A stretch of 64,000 bases of DNA from assembly GCF_016757755.1 (NCBI RefSeq), contig NZ_CP068437.1, positions 1,736,001 to 1,800,000 of the forward strand, read 5' to 3'. Below, in pieces: positions 36,034 to 45,649 of this stretch. The DNA comes from Shewanella sp. KX20019. Its GTDB lineage: Bacteria; Pseudomonadota; Gammaproteobacteria; Enterobacterales; Shewanellaceae. Both the position numbers and the translations under genes were made by a program. Every line of letters begins with the position of its first letter. Positions within the stretch are counted from its first letter, which is position 1. The notes under the pieces are model-generated. The model was not told where the DNA came from and searched no databases. It was given only the letters and a program-made list of their open reading frames with translations.

Positions 36034-37173
36034 ATGTTTGATTATGAAATGTTAAGATTCATCTGGTGGGCACTGATTGGCGTGTTGTTCATCGGTTTTG
36101 CTGTTACTGACGGCTTTGATATGGGAGTAGGCGCGTTGTTACCGATTATCGGTAAAGACGATACTGACCGCCGTATTATGATTAACTCAATCGCCCCACA
36201 TTGGGATGGTAACCAAGTTTGGTTGATCACTGCCGGTGGCGCATTATTTGCTGCCTGGCCTATGGTCTACGGCGTGTCATTCTCAGGTTTTTATGTCGCA
36301 ATGATGTTGGTTCTGTTTGCATTGTTCCTAAGACCTGTTGGCTTTGATTACCGCTCGAAGATTGAAGATCCAAGATGGCGTAAGTCTTGGGACTGGGCAT
36401 TATTTGTCGGTGGCTTTGTTCCGCCGCTCATTATCGGTGTGGCGTTTGGTAACTTATTGCAAGGGGTGCCGTTTAACTTTGACGAATACCTTCGTGCAAC
36501 CTACCACGGCGGTTTCTTCGGCTTACTGAATCCATTCGGTATACTTGCAGGCCTAGTGTGCGTCAGCATGTTTATGTTGCAAGGTTCTACTTGGTTACAG
36601 ATGAAGACTGAAGGCGAGCTACGTGTTCGTGCTACTAAGATGTCGCAACTCTTGTCTGTGCTATTGTTTGTCTTCTTTGGGGCTGCGGGCGTATGGCTAA
36701 TCAATGGTATCGACGGTTATGTCATCACCTCAGCAATCGACACTGGTGGGTTATCAGATCCGACATTGAAGACTGTTGCTGTTGAAGCGGGTGCATGGTT
36801 GGTTAACTACGATAAGTATCCGGTTACTATGCTGTTCCCTGTACTCGGCCTGCTTATGCCTATTTTAGTGTTGCTATCAAGCCGCATTAACCGATCTGGT
36901 TTTGCGTTCTTCTTTAGCTCACTGGGTATTGCTGCAGTTATCTTAACCTGTGGTGCAGCGATGTTCCCATTTGTTATGCCATCATCACTAGAGCCAAACG
37001 TCAGTTTGACGATGTGGGATGCCACGGCGAGTGAAGTTTCACTCACAGTGATGACATGGGCTGCAATCATCTTTGTACCGATTGTGTTGAGCTATACCGT
37101 GTTTACGTACTTGAAGATGTTTGGCCGCTTATCGCGCGACTTCATTGAAAAGAACAAGACCTCACTCTATTAA
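36034..37173 (+). CDS. cydB: Cytochrome bd ubiquinol oxidase subunit II
   Basis: 379-aa partner subunit of CydA with eight or nine transmembrane segments. The N-terminal FAVTDGFDMGVGALLP and HWDGNQVWLITAGGALFAAWP are family signatures. It follows cydA by 15 bases and precedes cydX by 15. Length is normal for the family. Confidence 0.97.
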   Translation: MFDYEMLRFIWWALIGVLFIGFAVTDGFDMGVGALLPIIGKDDTDRRIMINSIAPHWDGNQVWLITAGGALFAAWPMVYGVSFSGFYVAMMLVLFALFLRPVGFDYRSKIEDPRWRKSWDWALFVGGFVPPLIIGVAFGNLLQGVPFNFDEYLRATYHGGFFGLLNPFGILAGLVCVSMFMLQGSTWLQMKTEGELRVRATKMSQLLSVLLFVFFGAAGVWLINGIDGYVITSAIDTGGLSDPTLKTVAVEAGAWLVNYDKYPVTMLFPVLGLLMPILVLLSSRINRSGFAFFFSSLGIAAVILTCGAAMFPFVMPSSLEPNVSLTMWDATASEVSLTVMTWAAIIFVPIVLSYTVFTYLKMFGRLSRDFIEKNKTSLY

Positions 37174-37188
37174 TAAGGAGCCTAGACT

Positions 37189-37305
37189 ATGTGGTATTTT
37201 GCTTGGATTTTAGGCGTATTGTTAGCCTGCTCCTTCGGTATTATCAACGCACTGTGGCTTGAAAATACCGAAAATATGGACCGAGATGTTGAGCACGAAG
37301 ATTAA
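37189..37305 (+). CDS. cydX: Cytochrome bd small subunit CydX
   Basis: 38-aa single-TM protein that stabilises the haems of the bd oxidase. The sequence begins MWYFAWILGVLLACSFGIIN, the conserved CydX/YbgT signature, followed by ALWLENTE and an acidic tail. TAAGGAG lies eight bases before ATG 37189. A strong terminator follows the operon. Confidence 0.95.
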   Translation: MWYFAWILGVLLACSFGIINALWLENTENMDRDVEHED

Positions 37306-37332
37306 ACTCATTTTGGTTTGATAAGTCTGAAA

Positions 37333-37358
37333 GCCCCGATATATCGGGGCTTTTTTTT
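37333..37358 (+). terminator. Terminator after cydABX
   Basis: GCCCCGAT (37333-37340) pairs with ATCGGGGC (37343-37350), followed by eight T. Confidence 0.9.
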
Positions 37359-37395
37359 GCGGATTATATCATCTACAAGTCAGGTGGGATTAAAA

Positions 37396-37812
37396 CTACA
37401 GCGCTTTGAGATTATCTTTTTTATTCATATGTGGATAACCAATGCAAAGCAATGATACAACGAGCAATGTACTATATTCGATACCATTGGTCCCTGAACC
37501 GACAACAAACCAACCATGCTGTAAGTGTACTAAGAAAATTCCACCGATATATATCACGATATAGCTGGCGCAAATATAGGGTAACTGTTTGCCCGTTATC
37601 AAGAAGAGAGAACCGATGATCTCAAACAGGGTAATCGCCCAAGCTATGCCTAGACCGAACGGGAAACCTTGACTGCTTAACCAGCCTCCAAATGGCTCAT
37701 AACCGCCGCTGAGCAGCCTGTGCCAGCCGTGACTGGCAATAATGATAGCCACGATAGTCCTCAAAAGAATGAATGCGACTTCCTCCTTCGTTTTAGTTTT
37801 AGTTTTTTCCAT
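37396..37812 (-). CDS. DoxX-family membrane protein
   Basis: 138-aa inner-membrane protein with four predicted transmembrane segments. DoxX-type features include the N-terminal LLRTIVAIIIASHGWHRL and GIAWAITLFEIIGSLFLI. DoxX members are linked to redox or thiol stress in some bacteria, but the role here is unknown. I chose ATG 37812, with CGGAG and a six-base spacer; the frame is open to 37929 but the extra 39 residues do not fit the family. A short lysine-rich stretch (KTKTKTK) precedes the first helix. Confidence 0.8.
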   Translation of the reverse strand: MEKTKTKTKEEVAFILLRTIVAIIIASHGWHRLLSGGYEPFGGWLSSQGFPFGLGIAWAITLFEIIGSLFLITGKQLPYICASYIVIYIGGIFLVHLQHGWFVVGSGTNGIEYSTLLVVSLLCIGYPHMNKKDNLKAL

Positions 37813-37929
37813 TTTAAACTCCGTATATCCATATCGATTAATCAAGTAAATAGCGAATTTGTAGTCTAGATTAATGCAGTGAAACATCTTCCTTTGAAAG
37901 TGAATGTCAGTCCAAAAGATACTTGTCAC

Positions 37930-38253
37930 TTCATAAATGAATAAAATGATTACTGTAAAAATATCAACAGGGATCTTGGTTGTAAATTGAATGATTTTCT
38001 TGATTCAGATGGCAAAATTATTAAAGGTAAGTACGCCGTTGGAACATGAGTTTGATTGCTCGAGCTTGAAAGAGCAGTTATTGCAGAAATGATGAGCGGG
38101 AAGGCAAAACGGTTTGGCAGACAGGATGTCGCTTTAGCTTTGGCTATCACGATCGTAAAAATAAAAGTAACGGCTTAAGCTGTTACTTTTACTTCAAATG
38201 ACTCAGAAGCGGTCTAGGCCAGAATGTGATCTATTAATTTTAATTGAGCTGGA
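37930..38253. other. Gap with a possible gene remnant and a hairpin
   Basis: In one plus frame around 37990-38175 the translation reads DSDGKIIKGKYAVGT, two in-frame stops, then ELERAVIAEMMSGKAKRFGR and a few more protein-like residues. This looks like a broken gene, but no parent family is recognised. At the right end AAAAGTAAC and GTTACTTTT (38163-38190) form a hairpin with flanking A and T runs, a likely terminator for the chemoreceptor gene on the minus strand. Confidence 0.35.
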
Positions 38254-40257
38254 TCACGCCTTAAATACACTGATTTTTTGCTTAATATCATTAGCGATAA
38301 CGGCAAGATCTTCAGCTGAATCGACGGTATCACCAGAACGTTGTTCGCCATCTCTAGCAAGCTCAGTGATCTGATGTAGATTACGGGTGATCTCCTCGGC
38401 TACAGCGCTTTGCTGTTCGGTAGCGCTGGCAATACTGCTTGATGCGATAGCGAGCTCACCAATGCTTTGGGTGATCGTAATAAGCAGTTCAGTGGCTTCT
38501 TTGCCTTGAATTGCCGAGCGGTCGCCAAGTTCATTGCTTTGATTCATTTGAGTTGCAGTGGCTTTAACTTGGTTTTGCAACTGGGTAATAGTGTGCGAAA
38601 TTTCAGACGTTGAGGTTTGAGTGCGTTGGGCTAAAGTACGCACTTCATCGGCAACAACGGCAAATCCACGACCTTGCTCACCCGCTCTTGCGGCTTCAAT
38701 GGCGGCATTGAGTGCCAGCAAATTAGTTTGCTCAGCAATACTGTTAATCACCTCGGTAACTTGGCTAATCGCGATGCTCTCTTGACTGACAAGCTCAACA
38801 CTACTGTGACTCGTTGCAAGTTGTTGGCTAAGGCTTTGTAGATCGATAACAAGTTGATTGAGGCGATCGAGGCCATTTTGAGTCGCTGCATCCACTTGTT
38901 GGCTCATAAGCGCACCTTCGCTCGCATGGTTGGCCACATCACGCACGGAAGCTGACATCTCTTCAATTGCGGTAGCAATTTGATCTGTCTGCGCCATTAA
39001 TGCTTGCGACTCTTCACCATTAAGCCTGGCGGTTTCTTGTGTTTGCACCGCATGATCTTGCAGTGAAGTTACAGACTGCTGCAGTGAAATAATTAGCTCT
39101 CTTAGGTTAGTGGCCATTCTAGAGGCGCTGTGAGTAATTTTGTCGACCTCGTTATTTGAGTCACTATCGCTATTTGCGAAGCTTTGTGACAGATCGCCTC
39201 TACCCAAATTGTCGAGTTGAACTTCAAGCTGTCGTAGCGGCTTAAGTGTTCTGAGTAAAATGAGCGACAGCAGTATAGTGATAGCGAATAAGCCGATGGT
39301 GCTAAAAATCAAATTAATGCTCAGTAATTTACTACTCTCTTCATTGAGCTCCTTCATCGGCACTTGACCGACTAACGCCCAGTTCCAACCTGGTATATTG
39401 AGAGTGTAAGCATAGGACTTATCACCATTGCTATCGAGGTACTCCCATGAGCCTCGATCGGTTAGGGCCTGCTCTACAGTGATACCATCGAGCACATTTC
39501 TGTCAACTTCACCGCCGATCTCATGGCCGGGGTGGGCGACAATCGTTTGATCTGATTTACGTATAATAAGAAAACTACCTGTTTCTTCGAGGCGCAGCGA
39601 GTTGGTTGAACTCCGCAGTTGTGTCAATGAGTCGCTGATATCGAAGCCGATATAGAGGATCCCTATCACCTCACCCGCGGCACTTTTAATCGGGCGATAT
39701 ACCGCCATATAATCTTTACCGAATAGGCGGGTATAGCCCTCATAGATTTGTCCCTGTAGTAATTTGTTGTAACCCGGGTGTTTTTTCCCTAAATAGGTGC
39801 CTAAAGCGCGCTTACCATCCGCTTTCTTTAACGATGTTGCAATTCGTAAAAAGTCGTCACCATCTTTAACAAACACCGTGGCGTTGCCGCCGGTTAAATT
39901 GGCATAGCGATCGACTTTGCTTTTTGATGAGTTAACTTGTTGGCGCTCATGAACTAGCGATGGAGTGTCTTTACCCAGTACCCGTACGGTTCTATTGGGT
40001 TTATGAAAGTTGCCAGGGTACATGGCTCTAAAAACATCGGCATTGCGGTGGGCGAGCGACAGTAAGCTGTTGTATTGCAGCTCGATAAGATCGGCGGTGC
40101 CGTTCATCTGGTCTTGCATTGCCTCTTCTGCTTTCTCAGTTAAAATATTTGAGGCTGAGATATACGAGGTCATGCCTAACGCGCCAAAAACAATGATGCT
40201 AAGAACAAAGGCGACCAATCCAATCTGTTTGGCCACTGGCCAATTTTTATAATTCAT
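38254..40257 (-). CDS. Methyl-accepting chemotaxis protein (Cache type)
   Basis: 667-aa chemoreceptor. An N-terminal TM (about 12-32) is followed by a long periplasmic sensor (about 33-310) of the single-Cache plus Cache_3/Cache_2 type, with GYTRLFGKDYMAVYRPI and IGILYIGFDIS. A second TM lies at about 315-337, then HAMP (TLKPLRQLEVQLDNLGRGDL) and the cytoplasmic signalling domain with the hairpin tip EQTNLLALNAAIEAARAGEQ. The ligand is unknown. Single gene; no consensus sigma-28 promoter was seen upstream. Confidence 0.93.
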   Translation of the reverse strand: MNYKNWPVAKQIGLVAFVLSIIVFGALGMTSYISASNILTEKAEEAMQDQMNGTADLIELQYNSLLSLAHRNADVFRAMYPGNFHKPNRTVRVLGKDTPSLVHERQQVNSSKSKVDRYANLTGGNATVFVKDGDDFLRIATSLKKADGKRALGTYLGKKHPGYNKLLQGQIYEGYTRLFGKDYMAVYRPIKSAAGEVIGILYIGFDISDSLTQLRSSTNSLRLEETGSFLIIRKSDQTIVAHPGHEIGGEVDRNVLDGITVEQALTDRGSWEYLDSNGDKSYAYTLNIPGWNWALVGQVPMKELNEESSKLLSINLIFSTIGLFAITILLSLILLRTLKPLRQLEVQLDNLGRGDLSQSFANSDSDSNNEVDKITHSASRMATNLRELIISLQQSVTSLQDHAVQTQETARLNGEESQALMAQTDQIATAIEEMSASVRDVANHASEGALMSQQVDAATQNGLDRLNQLVIDLQSLSQQLATSHSSVELVSQESIAISQVTEVINSIAEQTNLLALNAAIEAARAGEQGRGFAVVADEVRTLAQRTQTSTSEISHTITQLQNQVKATATQMNQSNELGDRSAIQGKEATELLITITQSIGELAIASSSIASATEQQSAVAEEITRNLHQITELARDGEQRSGDTVDSAEDLAVIANDIKQKISVFKA

Positions 40258-40448
40258 GACAGGTTAATATTATCTGTAGGATGTTGCGGTTAATTTAATG
40301 GAAATTAAGGGTAATTGATTTGATGTAGGTCTAATACTCAAGTCGTTTTAGCTAAAATGCTAAAAAATTAAGCGACTAATTTGGCTATTTTGTTGAATCA
40401 CAAAACAAATAGGTGGGTGTAGAGGTTAGAGTGAGTATAAGAAGGCAC

Positions 40449-40476
40449 CATATGTCCTCTATTACGAGGACATATG
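40449..40476. terminator. Perfect 11-bp hairpin after the RND operon
   Basis: CATATGTCCTC (40449-40459), loop TATTAC, GAGGACATATG (40466-40476). No T-run on either strand, so it could be a transcript-stabilising stem or a weak terminator for the minus-strand efflux operon. Confidence 0.4.
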
Positions 40477-40527
40477 ATGTTCGCCTAAATCATCTTAATT
40501 CACGCTATGGCAGCCTCAATAAGAGGG

Positions 40528-43500
40528 TTAACCCGTTGTTTTTGCCGTTAACGGTAAAGACGAGTCGGCAGCGGTGGTTTTTTTAGGGCGCATAATTAAA
40601 TGATACATGGTCGGTACCCACACCAAGGATAACAGGGTGGTGAGTAGTGTTCCGCCCGCAATGGCAATAGCAAAGGGTGGCCAGAATCCGCCGCCTGCAA
40701 TAATCAAAGGTAAGAAGCCACCAATAGTGGTAATAGTGGTTGAGCCGATATGACGACCACAACTACTGACGAGGTCGACAATCACTTGGACGTTGCCACT
40801 ACGAGTGGCTGGCACCTCTTCAAGCTCAGCTAAAATCACGATGGCAGCGTTAATCGCCAACCCCATTAGGCCAAGCAAGCCGATAATAACGGTAAAGCCA
40901 AACGGATAACCGAAGGTATAAACAGCCAACAAGCCAAGACCTGCCGACTGCATCGCGCTAAAGAGTATAATGCCAGTCAATCTAAATGAGTTAAATGACA
41001 GCACCACTGTGGCGAATAGCAAGGTCACTACTAACACCAAGTTAGACATTAGATTACCGACAGCTTCATTTCGCTTGGCACTTTCACCACCCACCTCAAT
41101 TTTATAACCACTGGGTAGTGCAATTGCGTCGAGCTGCTCTTTAGCATGGTTCAAGACTTCTTGGGGTAATACACCGCTAGTGATGTAAGCCTCAATAGTA
41201 TTAACGCGTTGACCATCACGACGGGGGATCGCGCCGCGACTCACCTCTATTTTGTTGGTCGATATCGCTGATAATGGAATACTATTACCACTGCTCGATA
41301 CCAGCATTAAAGCAGACAGTTTTGTTTGCTCTTGTCGGGTACTGTCGTGCAAGCGCACTCTAATGGGCAGTGACTCCGTTTGCTCTAATATACTGCCACC
41401 ATTAATACCTGTGGTCGCCATTTCAACTTGTTTGGCGATGTCGGTTAACGACAAACCGCTCATTAGGCTTGCATCTTCATTGACCTGTAGCCATACCTTG
41501 GGTGCACCAGCGCTTAACGTGGCGCGAGTATGGATCACGTCTTTGGTGTCACTCAGCACCTTTCTTACCTGCTCACCAAGCAGCTTTAACTGGTCAAGAT
41601 TGGGGCCAAATATTCTGAGCTCAACTGGGGCATTAAAAGGCGGGCCTTGTTCTAGTTTTCTCACAATAACTTGCGCCTGTGGGAACGCTAAGTCGAGGGA
41701 TCTCTGCAGCTGTGGAATAAGTATATTAGCAGTATCAAAGTCACGCACTTTAACCATGGCTTGCGCGTAATGACTGGCGCCTTGTTGCCGTTGTAATAGG
41801 TTGTAGTAAAAAGAGGGCGCGTTGCCGCCAATAACCCAATCAATGCGAGTTATACCTTCGGTTTTGCGCAGTTCGCTATCCATTTTTTCGACTTGAATGC
41901 GGGTATTATCAACGCTGACATGTGGCGCGAGGTAGACCTCTATCTGAAACATATCCCTGTCTGATGGCGGAAAAAACTGTTCGGTCATTTGCCCTGCAGC
42001 AATAAAGCCCATCACTGGCAATACGCCAATGACGACCGCAGAGAGTAATGGACGAGACAGGGCAAAAGACAAGCTGCGCTTAAAGGCATTGCTCATCGCT
42101 GGCAGTTTTATGCCATGGTGATACCACTGAGTACCTTTGCCGTCGACCCCAAAACGGCCTGCAAGTCCGGCGATAATAGTGTGCGAGATAATAAAAGAAC
42201 CGAGCAGGGCAAACATCACTGAGATTGCGATACCGCCAACAAATTCTCCTGCGGCACCTGGCATCAATACAATCGGTGCAAACGCCAGCATGGTAGTTAT
42301 CGTTGAACCTGCCAAGGGTAGCCATAGATGCTGCAAGGTCTCTTTAACTGCTTGGATCTTGTCTTTTCCCTGTTGCCTGCGCTGGGAAATAGCATCCACA
42401 ATTACAATCGCGTTATCGACCATGATCCCTAACGCAACGACTAAGCCGGTGACAGACATTTGGTGAATAGGCAGCCCGATGTATTTCATACAAGCGAGGG
42501 TAAATAGCGCGGTTAATGGCAGTGACAACGACACAATAACGGCGTTTCTAAGCCCGAGCGTTAGCATTAAAACCGCTAGAATAATGATGAAACCTAGCAA
42601 CAGGCTGCCGACTAAGCCGCTTAATCTATCAGTGGTATAATGCTCTTGGTCAAACAGCCATTCTATTTCGATATTGGCTGGGATCCCCGCTTGCATCTCA
42701 TCCACTACAACGCGCACTTTTTCGAGCCAAAGATCGACACGGGTATTGTTGAGCATGCGTGCTGCAACCATCACACCTTGTTGTTGCTCAACCAGTGCAA
42801 TACTGCTGGCGGGCATTTTAGGTTGTCTGGTGATCTTGGCAAGGTCGCCTAAGCGAATGATCTGTCCGTTACTGGTCACTTTTAAGGGCACTTGACGCAC
42901 ACGTGCAATCGAATCGAGTTCACCAGAGACCTCAACTAAGGCTCTGAAATCATCGTTGTTAATTTCACCGGCAGACACTTTGGCATCGGCATTTTGCAGG
43001 ATCTGCGCTATGCCCTTCGATGTTAACTGCAGTTGATTGACCTTATTACCGTCAAGTTGTACTAGGATCTCCTCAGTCGGCTGGCCATACAGTTTGACAA
43101 AATTGGTACCGTTTAGCAGTCGTAGTCGGCTCTGCAGTTCTTTAGCGTATCGGTTTAACATGTCGGTACGAACAGCACCTTCACCACGCCATGCGATACC
43201 TAAAATAGCGGTATTGGCATAGCCGACTTTGTCATCGAGTATGGTATTTTGTGCCGAACTCGGCAGTAAGCCTTTGGCGTCGCCAATCATGTCTCTAGCA
43301 CGAGACCACACTGGTGCAGTTGCTAAGACGTTATCTTTAAGTTCAAGCTGAATAACTGAAATACCGGGCCGTGAGGTAGACTGCACCAGCTTTAACTCTT
43401 CTAAACGCCTCAATTCACTTTCGAGTACTTCGGTCACTAGCGCTTCGACGCGCTCAGCAGATGCACCAGGGTATAGGGTGATCACCGAGGAGAAACGGTT

Positions 43501-43617
43501 GGTAATATCAGGATCCTCCATCCGTGGAAGGCTTGAAATAGCGCCTAAACCCGCTACCAGTAATAATGCGATGACTAAGCTAATTAAGCGGCCATTTTCA
43601 ACTAATGCTTTGACCAT
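40528..43617 (-). CDS. RND efflux transporter permease
   Basis: 1029-aa inner-membrane pump of the AcrB/MexB superfamily, which exports drugs or other toxic molecules with an adaptor and an outer-membrane channel. Twelve transmembrane segments in two halves and two large periplasmic loops are visible. TM4 reads GIMVDNAIVIVDA: only one of the two adjacent aspartates of AcrB TM4 is present, the second being Asn, as in several divergent RND groups. It follows the adaptor gene by five bases. No outer-membrane factor gene is in the operon. Confidence 0.93.
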   Translation of the reverse strand: MVKALVENGRLISLVIALLLVAGLGAISSLPRMEDPDITNRFSSVITLYPGASAERVEALVTEVLESELRRLEELKLVQSTSRPGISVIQLELKDNVLATAPVWSRARDMIGDAKGLLPSSAQNTILDDKVGYANTAILGIAWRGEGAVRTDMLNRYAKELQSRLRLLNGTNFVKLYGQPTEEILVQLDGNKVNQLQLTSKGIAQILQNADAKVSAGEINNDDFRALVEVSGELDSIARVRQVPLKVTSNGQIIRLGDLAKITRQPKMPASSIALVEQQQGVMVAARMLNNTRVDLWLEKVRVVVDEMQAGIPANIEIEWLFDQEHYTTDRLSGLVGSLLLGFIIILAVLMLTLGLRNAVIVSLSLPLTALFTLACMKYIGLPIHQMSVTGLVVALGIMVDNAIVIVDAISQRRQQGKDKIQAVKETLQHLWLPLAGSTITTMLAFAPIVLMPGAAGEFVGGIAISVMFALLGSFIISHTIIAGLAGRFGVDGKGTQWYHHGIKLPAMSNAFKRSLSFALSRPLLSAVVIGVLPVMGFIAAGQMTEQFFPPSDRDMFQIEVYLAPHVSVDNTRIQVEKMDSELRKTEGITRIDWVIGGNAPSFYYNLLQRQQGASHYAQAMVKVRDFDTANILIPQLQRSLDLAFPQAQVIVRKLEQGPPFNAPVELRIFGPNLDQLKLLGEQVRKVLSDTKDVIHTRATLSAGAPKVWLQVNEDASLMSGLSLTDIAKQVEMATTGINGGSILEQTESLPIRVRLHDSTRQEQTKLSALMLVSSSGNSIPLSAISTNKIEVSRGAIPRRDGQRVNTIEAYITSGVLPQEVLNHAKEQLDAIALPSGYKIEVGGESAKRNEAVGNLMSNLVLVVTLLFATVVLSFNSFRLTGIILFSAMQSAGLGLLAVYTFGYPFGFTVIIGLLGLMGLAINAAIVILAELEEVPATRSGNVQVIVDLVSSCGRHIGSTTITTIGGFLPLIIAGGGFWPPFAIAIAGGTLLTTLLSLVWVPTMYHLIMRPKKTTAADSSLPLTAKTTG

Positions 43618-43622
43618 CTTAA

Positions 43623-44735
43623 TTACCTCGTTGCCAAGTTAGTTTGGCGAGTCACAATTTGGCCTGCAACCAACTTATGCAAACCTTGGTCGACATAAGC
43701 TTCGTTAGCTTTTACGGCACCATTAATGAAGGCTTTGTCTTTTGAGGTGTAGATGATTTCAACATCGCGGCGCTCGATACGGAAACGTTGTTCACTGTCT
43801 TTCGTCAGCACGTAGATATTCCACAGACCGCGAACACCATCGGTAAGCGCGGATATTGGTACCCAATAGCCGGCAGTTTCGATAGCATGTTGGTAAGTGA
43901 AATAGCTTAACTCACCATTAATGACATTGGCATCAGAGGGCAGTGTTACCCTTAGCTCTACGGTGCGAGTGACAGGATCTAGCTGTGCGCCGATACCTGC
44001 AATGTTAGCTTGATAGAGTCTATTTCTAACGCGTAAGTTAACCGTTTGGCCAGTGGTTAAGGTGCTAGACACATCAATTGGTACGCCGATATAAGCTTGC
44101 ACATTGTTATGTTGGATTAAGGTAAATACCGGACTGCCGAGGCCAATAACTTCACCGAGGTTATGACTTCGTTTACTAATGGTGCCATTGAAAGGGGCGA
44201 GAAGGTCTGATTTTTCAATCTTGAGCTGATTAGCTTGAATAGCGGCATTAAAACGGCTTTTTGCTGCCAATAAGCTATTGAGTTGACCTTTTAATTCATC
44301 AAGTTGTTGCTCTGAAACATAACCCTGCTTTTTAAGCTCGAGACTACGGTTAAGTGTAGCGGTTGCAAGATCTAAATCGGCTCTGTTTTGTGCCAAACTC
44401 GCAAGCAGCTCATTTTTCTCAGCCTGTAAAAGTCGCGTATCCAATTGGGCTAGCAGCTGACCTTCAACAACGCTATCACCACTGTCGACAGAGAGTGCAT
44501 TAATTTTACCTGCTAACTCAAAACCAACGCCTGTGGTGTTGCCGGCGCGGATGGTTCCGGAGAACTCTTGAGCATATGGATAGGATGATTCAGCAATTAA
44601 CTCGCTGCTGCTTACGGATTGGTAGTTTGGCGCCTCAGGGCGCGCAACGGGAGCATCTTGGCATGCGCAAAGAAAGCTAACAACAGCTAAGCTAGCAAGC
44701 AGCTTACGGCGAGTCAAAGCCCTTTTAATATCCAT
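43623..44735 (-). CDS. RND periplasmic adaptor lipoprotein
   Basis: 370-aa membrane-fusion protein of the efflux operon. The lipobox LCAC (cysteine at about residue 25) shows it is lipidated. A biotinyl-lipoyl-like half motif (INALSVDSGDSVVEGQLLAQLD, about 82-103) precedes a coiled-coil hairpin (about 105-180), the second lipoyl half (LLAPFNGTISKRSHNLGEVI) and beta-barrel domains. First gene of the minus-strand operon, divergent from the TetR gene. Confidence 0.92.
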   Translation of the reverse strand: MDIKRALTRRKLLASLAVVSFLCACQDAPVARPEAPNYQSVSSSELIAESSYPYAQEFSGTIRAGNTTGVGFELAGKINALSVDSGDSVVEGQLLAQLDTRLLQAEKNELLASLAQNRADLDLATATLNRSLELKKQGYVSEQQLDELKGQLNSLLAAKSRFNAAIQANQLKIEKSDLLAPFNGTISKRSHNLGEVIGLGSPVFTLIQHNNVQAYIGVPIDVSSTLTTGQTVNLRVRNRLYQANIAGIGAQLDPVTRTVELRVTLPSDANVINGELSYFTYQHAIETAGYWVPISALTDGVRGLWNIYVLTKDSEQRFRIERRDVEIIYTSKDKAFINGAVKANEAYVDQGLHKLVAGQIVTRQTNLATR

Positions 44736-44791
44736 TTTATAAAATCCGTTTGAGTAAGTTAATGGTTAACACAGCGTAAAGAAAACGTTAA

Positions 44792-44834
44792 ACTAGACTG
44801 TCTAGTCTATTTCTTAAGAACTAGACTGTCTAGT
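44792..44834. promoter_or_regulatory. Two identical palindromic operators for the TetR regulator
   Basis: The 15-bp palindrome ACTAGACTGTCTAGT occurs twice, at 44792-44806 and 44820-44834, 28 bases apart in the intergenic region between the RND adaptor and the tetR gene. Each half-site is ACTAGAC around a single central base. The position between divergent genes and the spacing near whole helical turns strongly suggest binding of the adjacent TetR protein and control of both genes. Confidence 0.8.
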
Positions 44835-44896
44835 CCATTTTGTGATTAAATAGTTAATTGATATATTTCAGCCCCCTAAAAAGAGCGTAAACGCCA

Positions 44897-45511
44897 ATGA
44901 ATGCACCTGTGATGAGTCGTAGTGAGCAAAAAAGAGAGCAAATATTACTGGCCGCAAAAGAGCTTTTTTGCGAGCAGGGCTTCCCTAATACCAGCATGGA
45001 TGAGGTTGCTAAGCTGGCAGGGGTCTCGAAGCAAACGGTGTATTCACACTTTGGCTGCAAAGACGATCTGTTTGTTGCATCCATTGAATCCAAATGTCTT
45101 ATTCATGGGGTAAACCAAGAGATGCTGTCGGATCCATCAACCCCTGAAGATAATTTAGCCTTATTTGCCAAACACTTTTCAGAGGTCATCACCAGTGCTG
45201 AAGCGATAACAGTGTTTAAAGCCTGTGTCTCACAAGCAGATACTCATCCTGAGATCTCTAAGTTGTTTTACAGTGCTGGGCCTGAAAACATACTGCGGAT
45301 ATTAACGGACTACTTTATTAACGTGACAAAATTGGGTCGATATCAATTCGATAATCCACAGCACTGTGCGGTAAGGTTTTGCTTAATGACGTTTGGTGAA
45401 ATGAGAATGAAGCTAGAACTTGGCTTAGATGTAAGCGACCTTTTAGCTGATAGGGCTGAATATATAGATGGAAGTGTTTCGATGTTTTTAAAGGCCTACC
45501 GAGTGAAATAA
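44897..45511 (+). CDS. TetR-family transcriptional repressor
   Basis: 204-aa regulator. The N-terminal helix-turn-helix (about 12-58) reads REQILLAAKELFCEQGFPNT, then MDEVAKLAGVSKQTVYSHFG, an excellent TetR signature. The C-terminal ligand domain resembles the AefR-like type (NLALFAKHFSEVITSAEAI). It is transcribed away from the RND efflux operon, with paired palindromes in between, so it likely represses the pump until an effector binds. Effector unknown. Confidence 0.93.
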   Translation: MNAPVMSRSEQKREQILLAAKELFCEQGFPNTSMDEVAKLAGVSKQTVYSHFGCKDDLFVASIESKCLIHGVNQEMLSDPSTPEDNLALFAKHFSEVITSAEAITVFKACVSQADTHPEISKLFYSAGPENILRILTDYFINVTKLGRYQFDNPQHCAVRFCLMTFGEMRMKLELGLDVSDLLADRAEYIDGSVSMFLKAYRVK

Positions 45512-45649
45512 GCCAGCTAATGGTTATGAGGGTTACTTCTTTAATGGTGAGCTAGAACAGGATTTACAAGGCAGCAAGGAAGAGATTGAAAACCAAGGCG
45601 CTATCGCCTTGGATCTCACTTATAAGTTCCAAGCAGTAAATAGCAAAAT

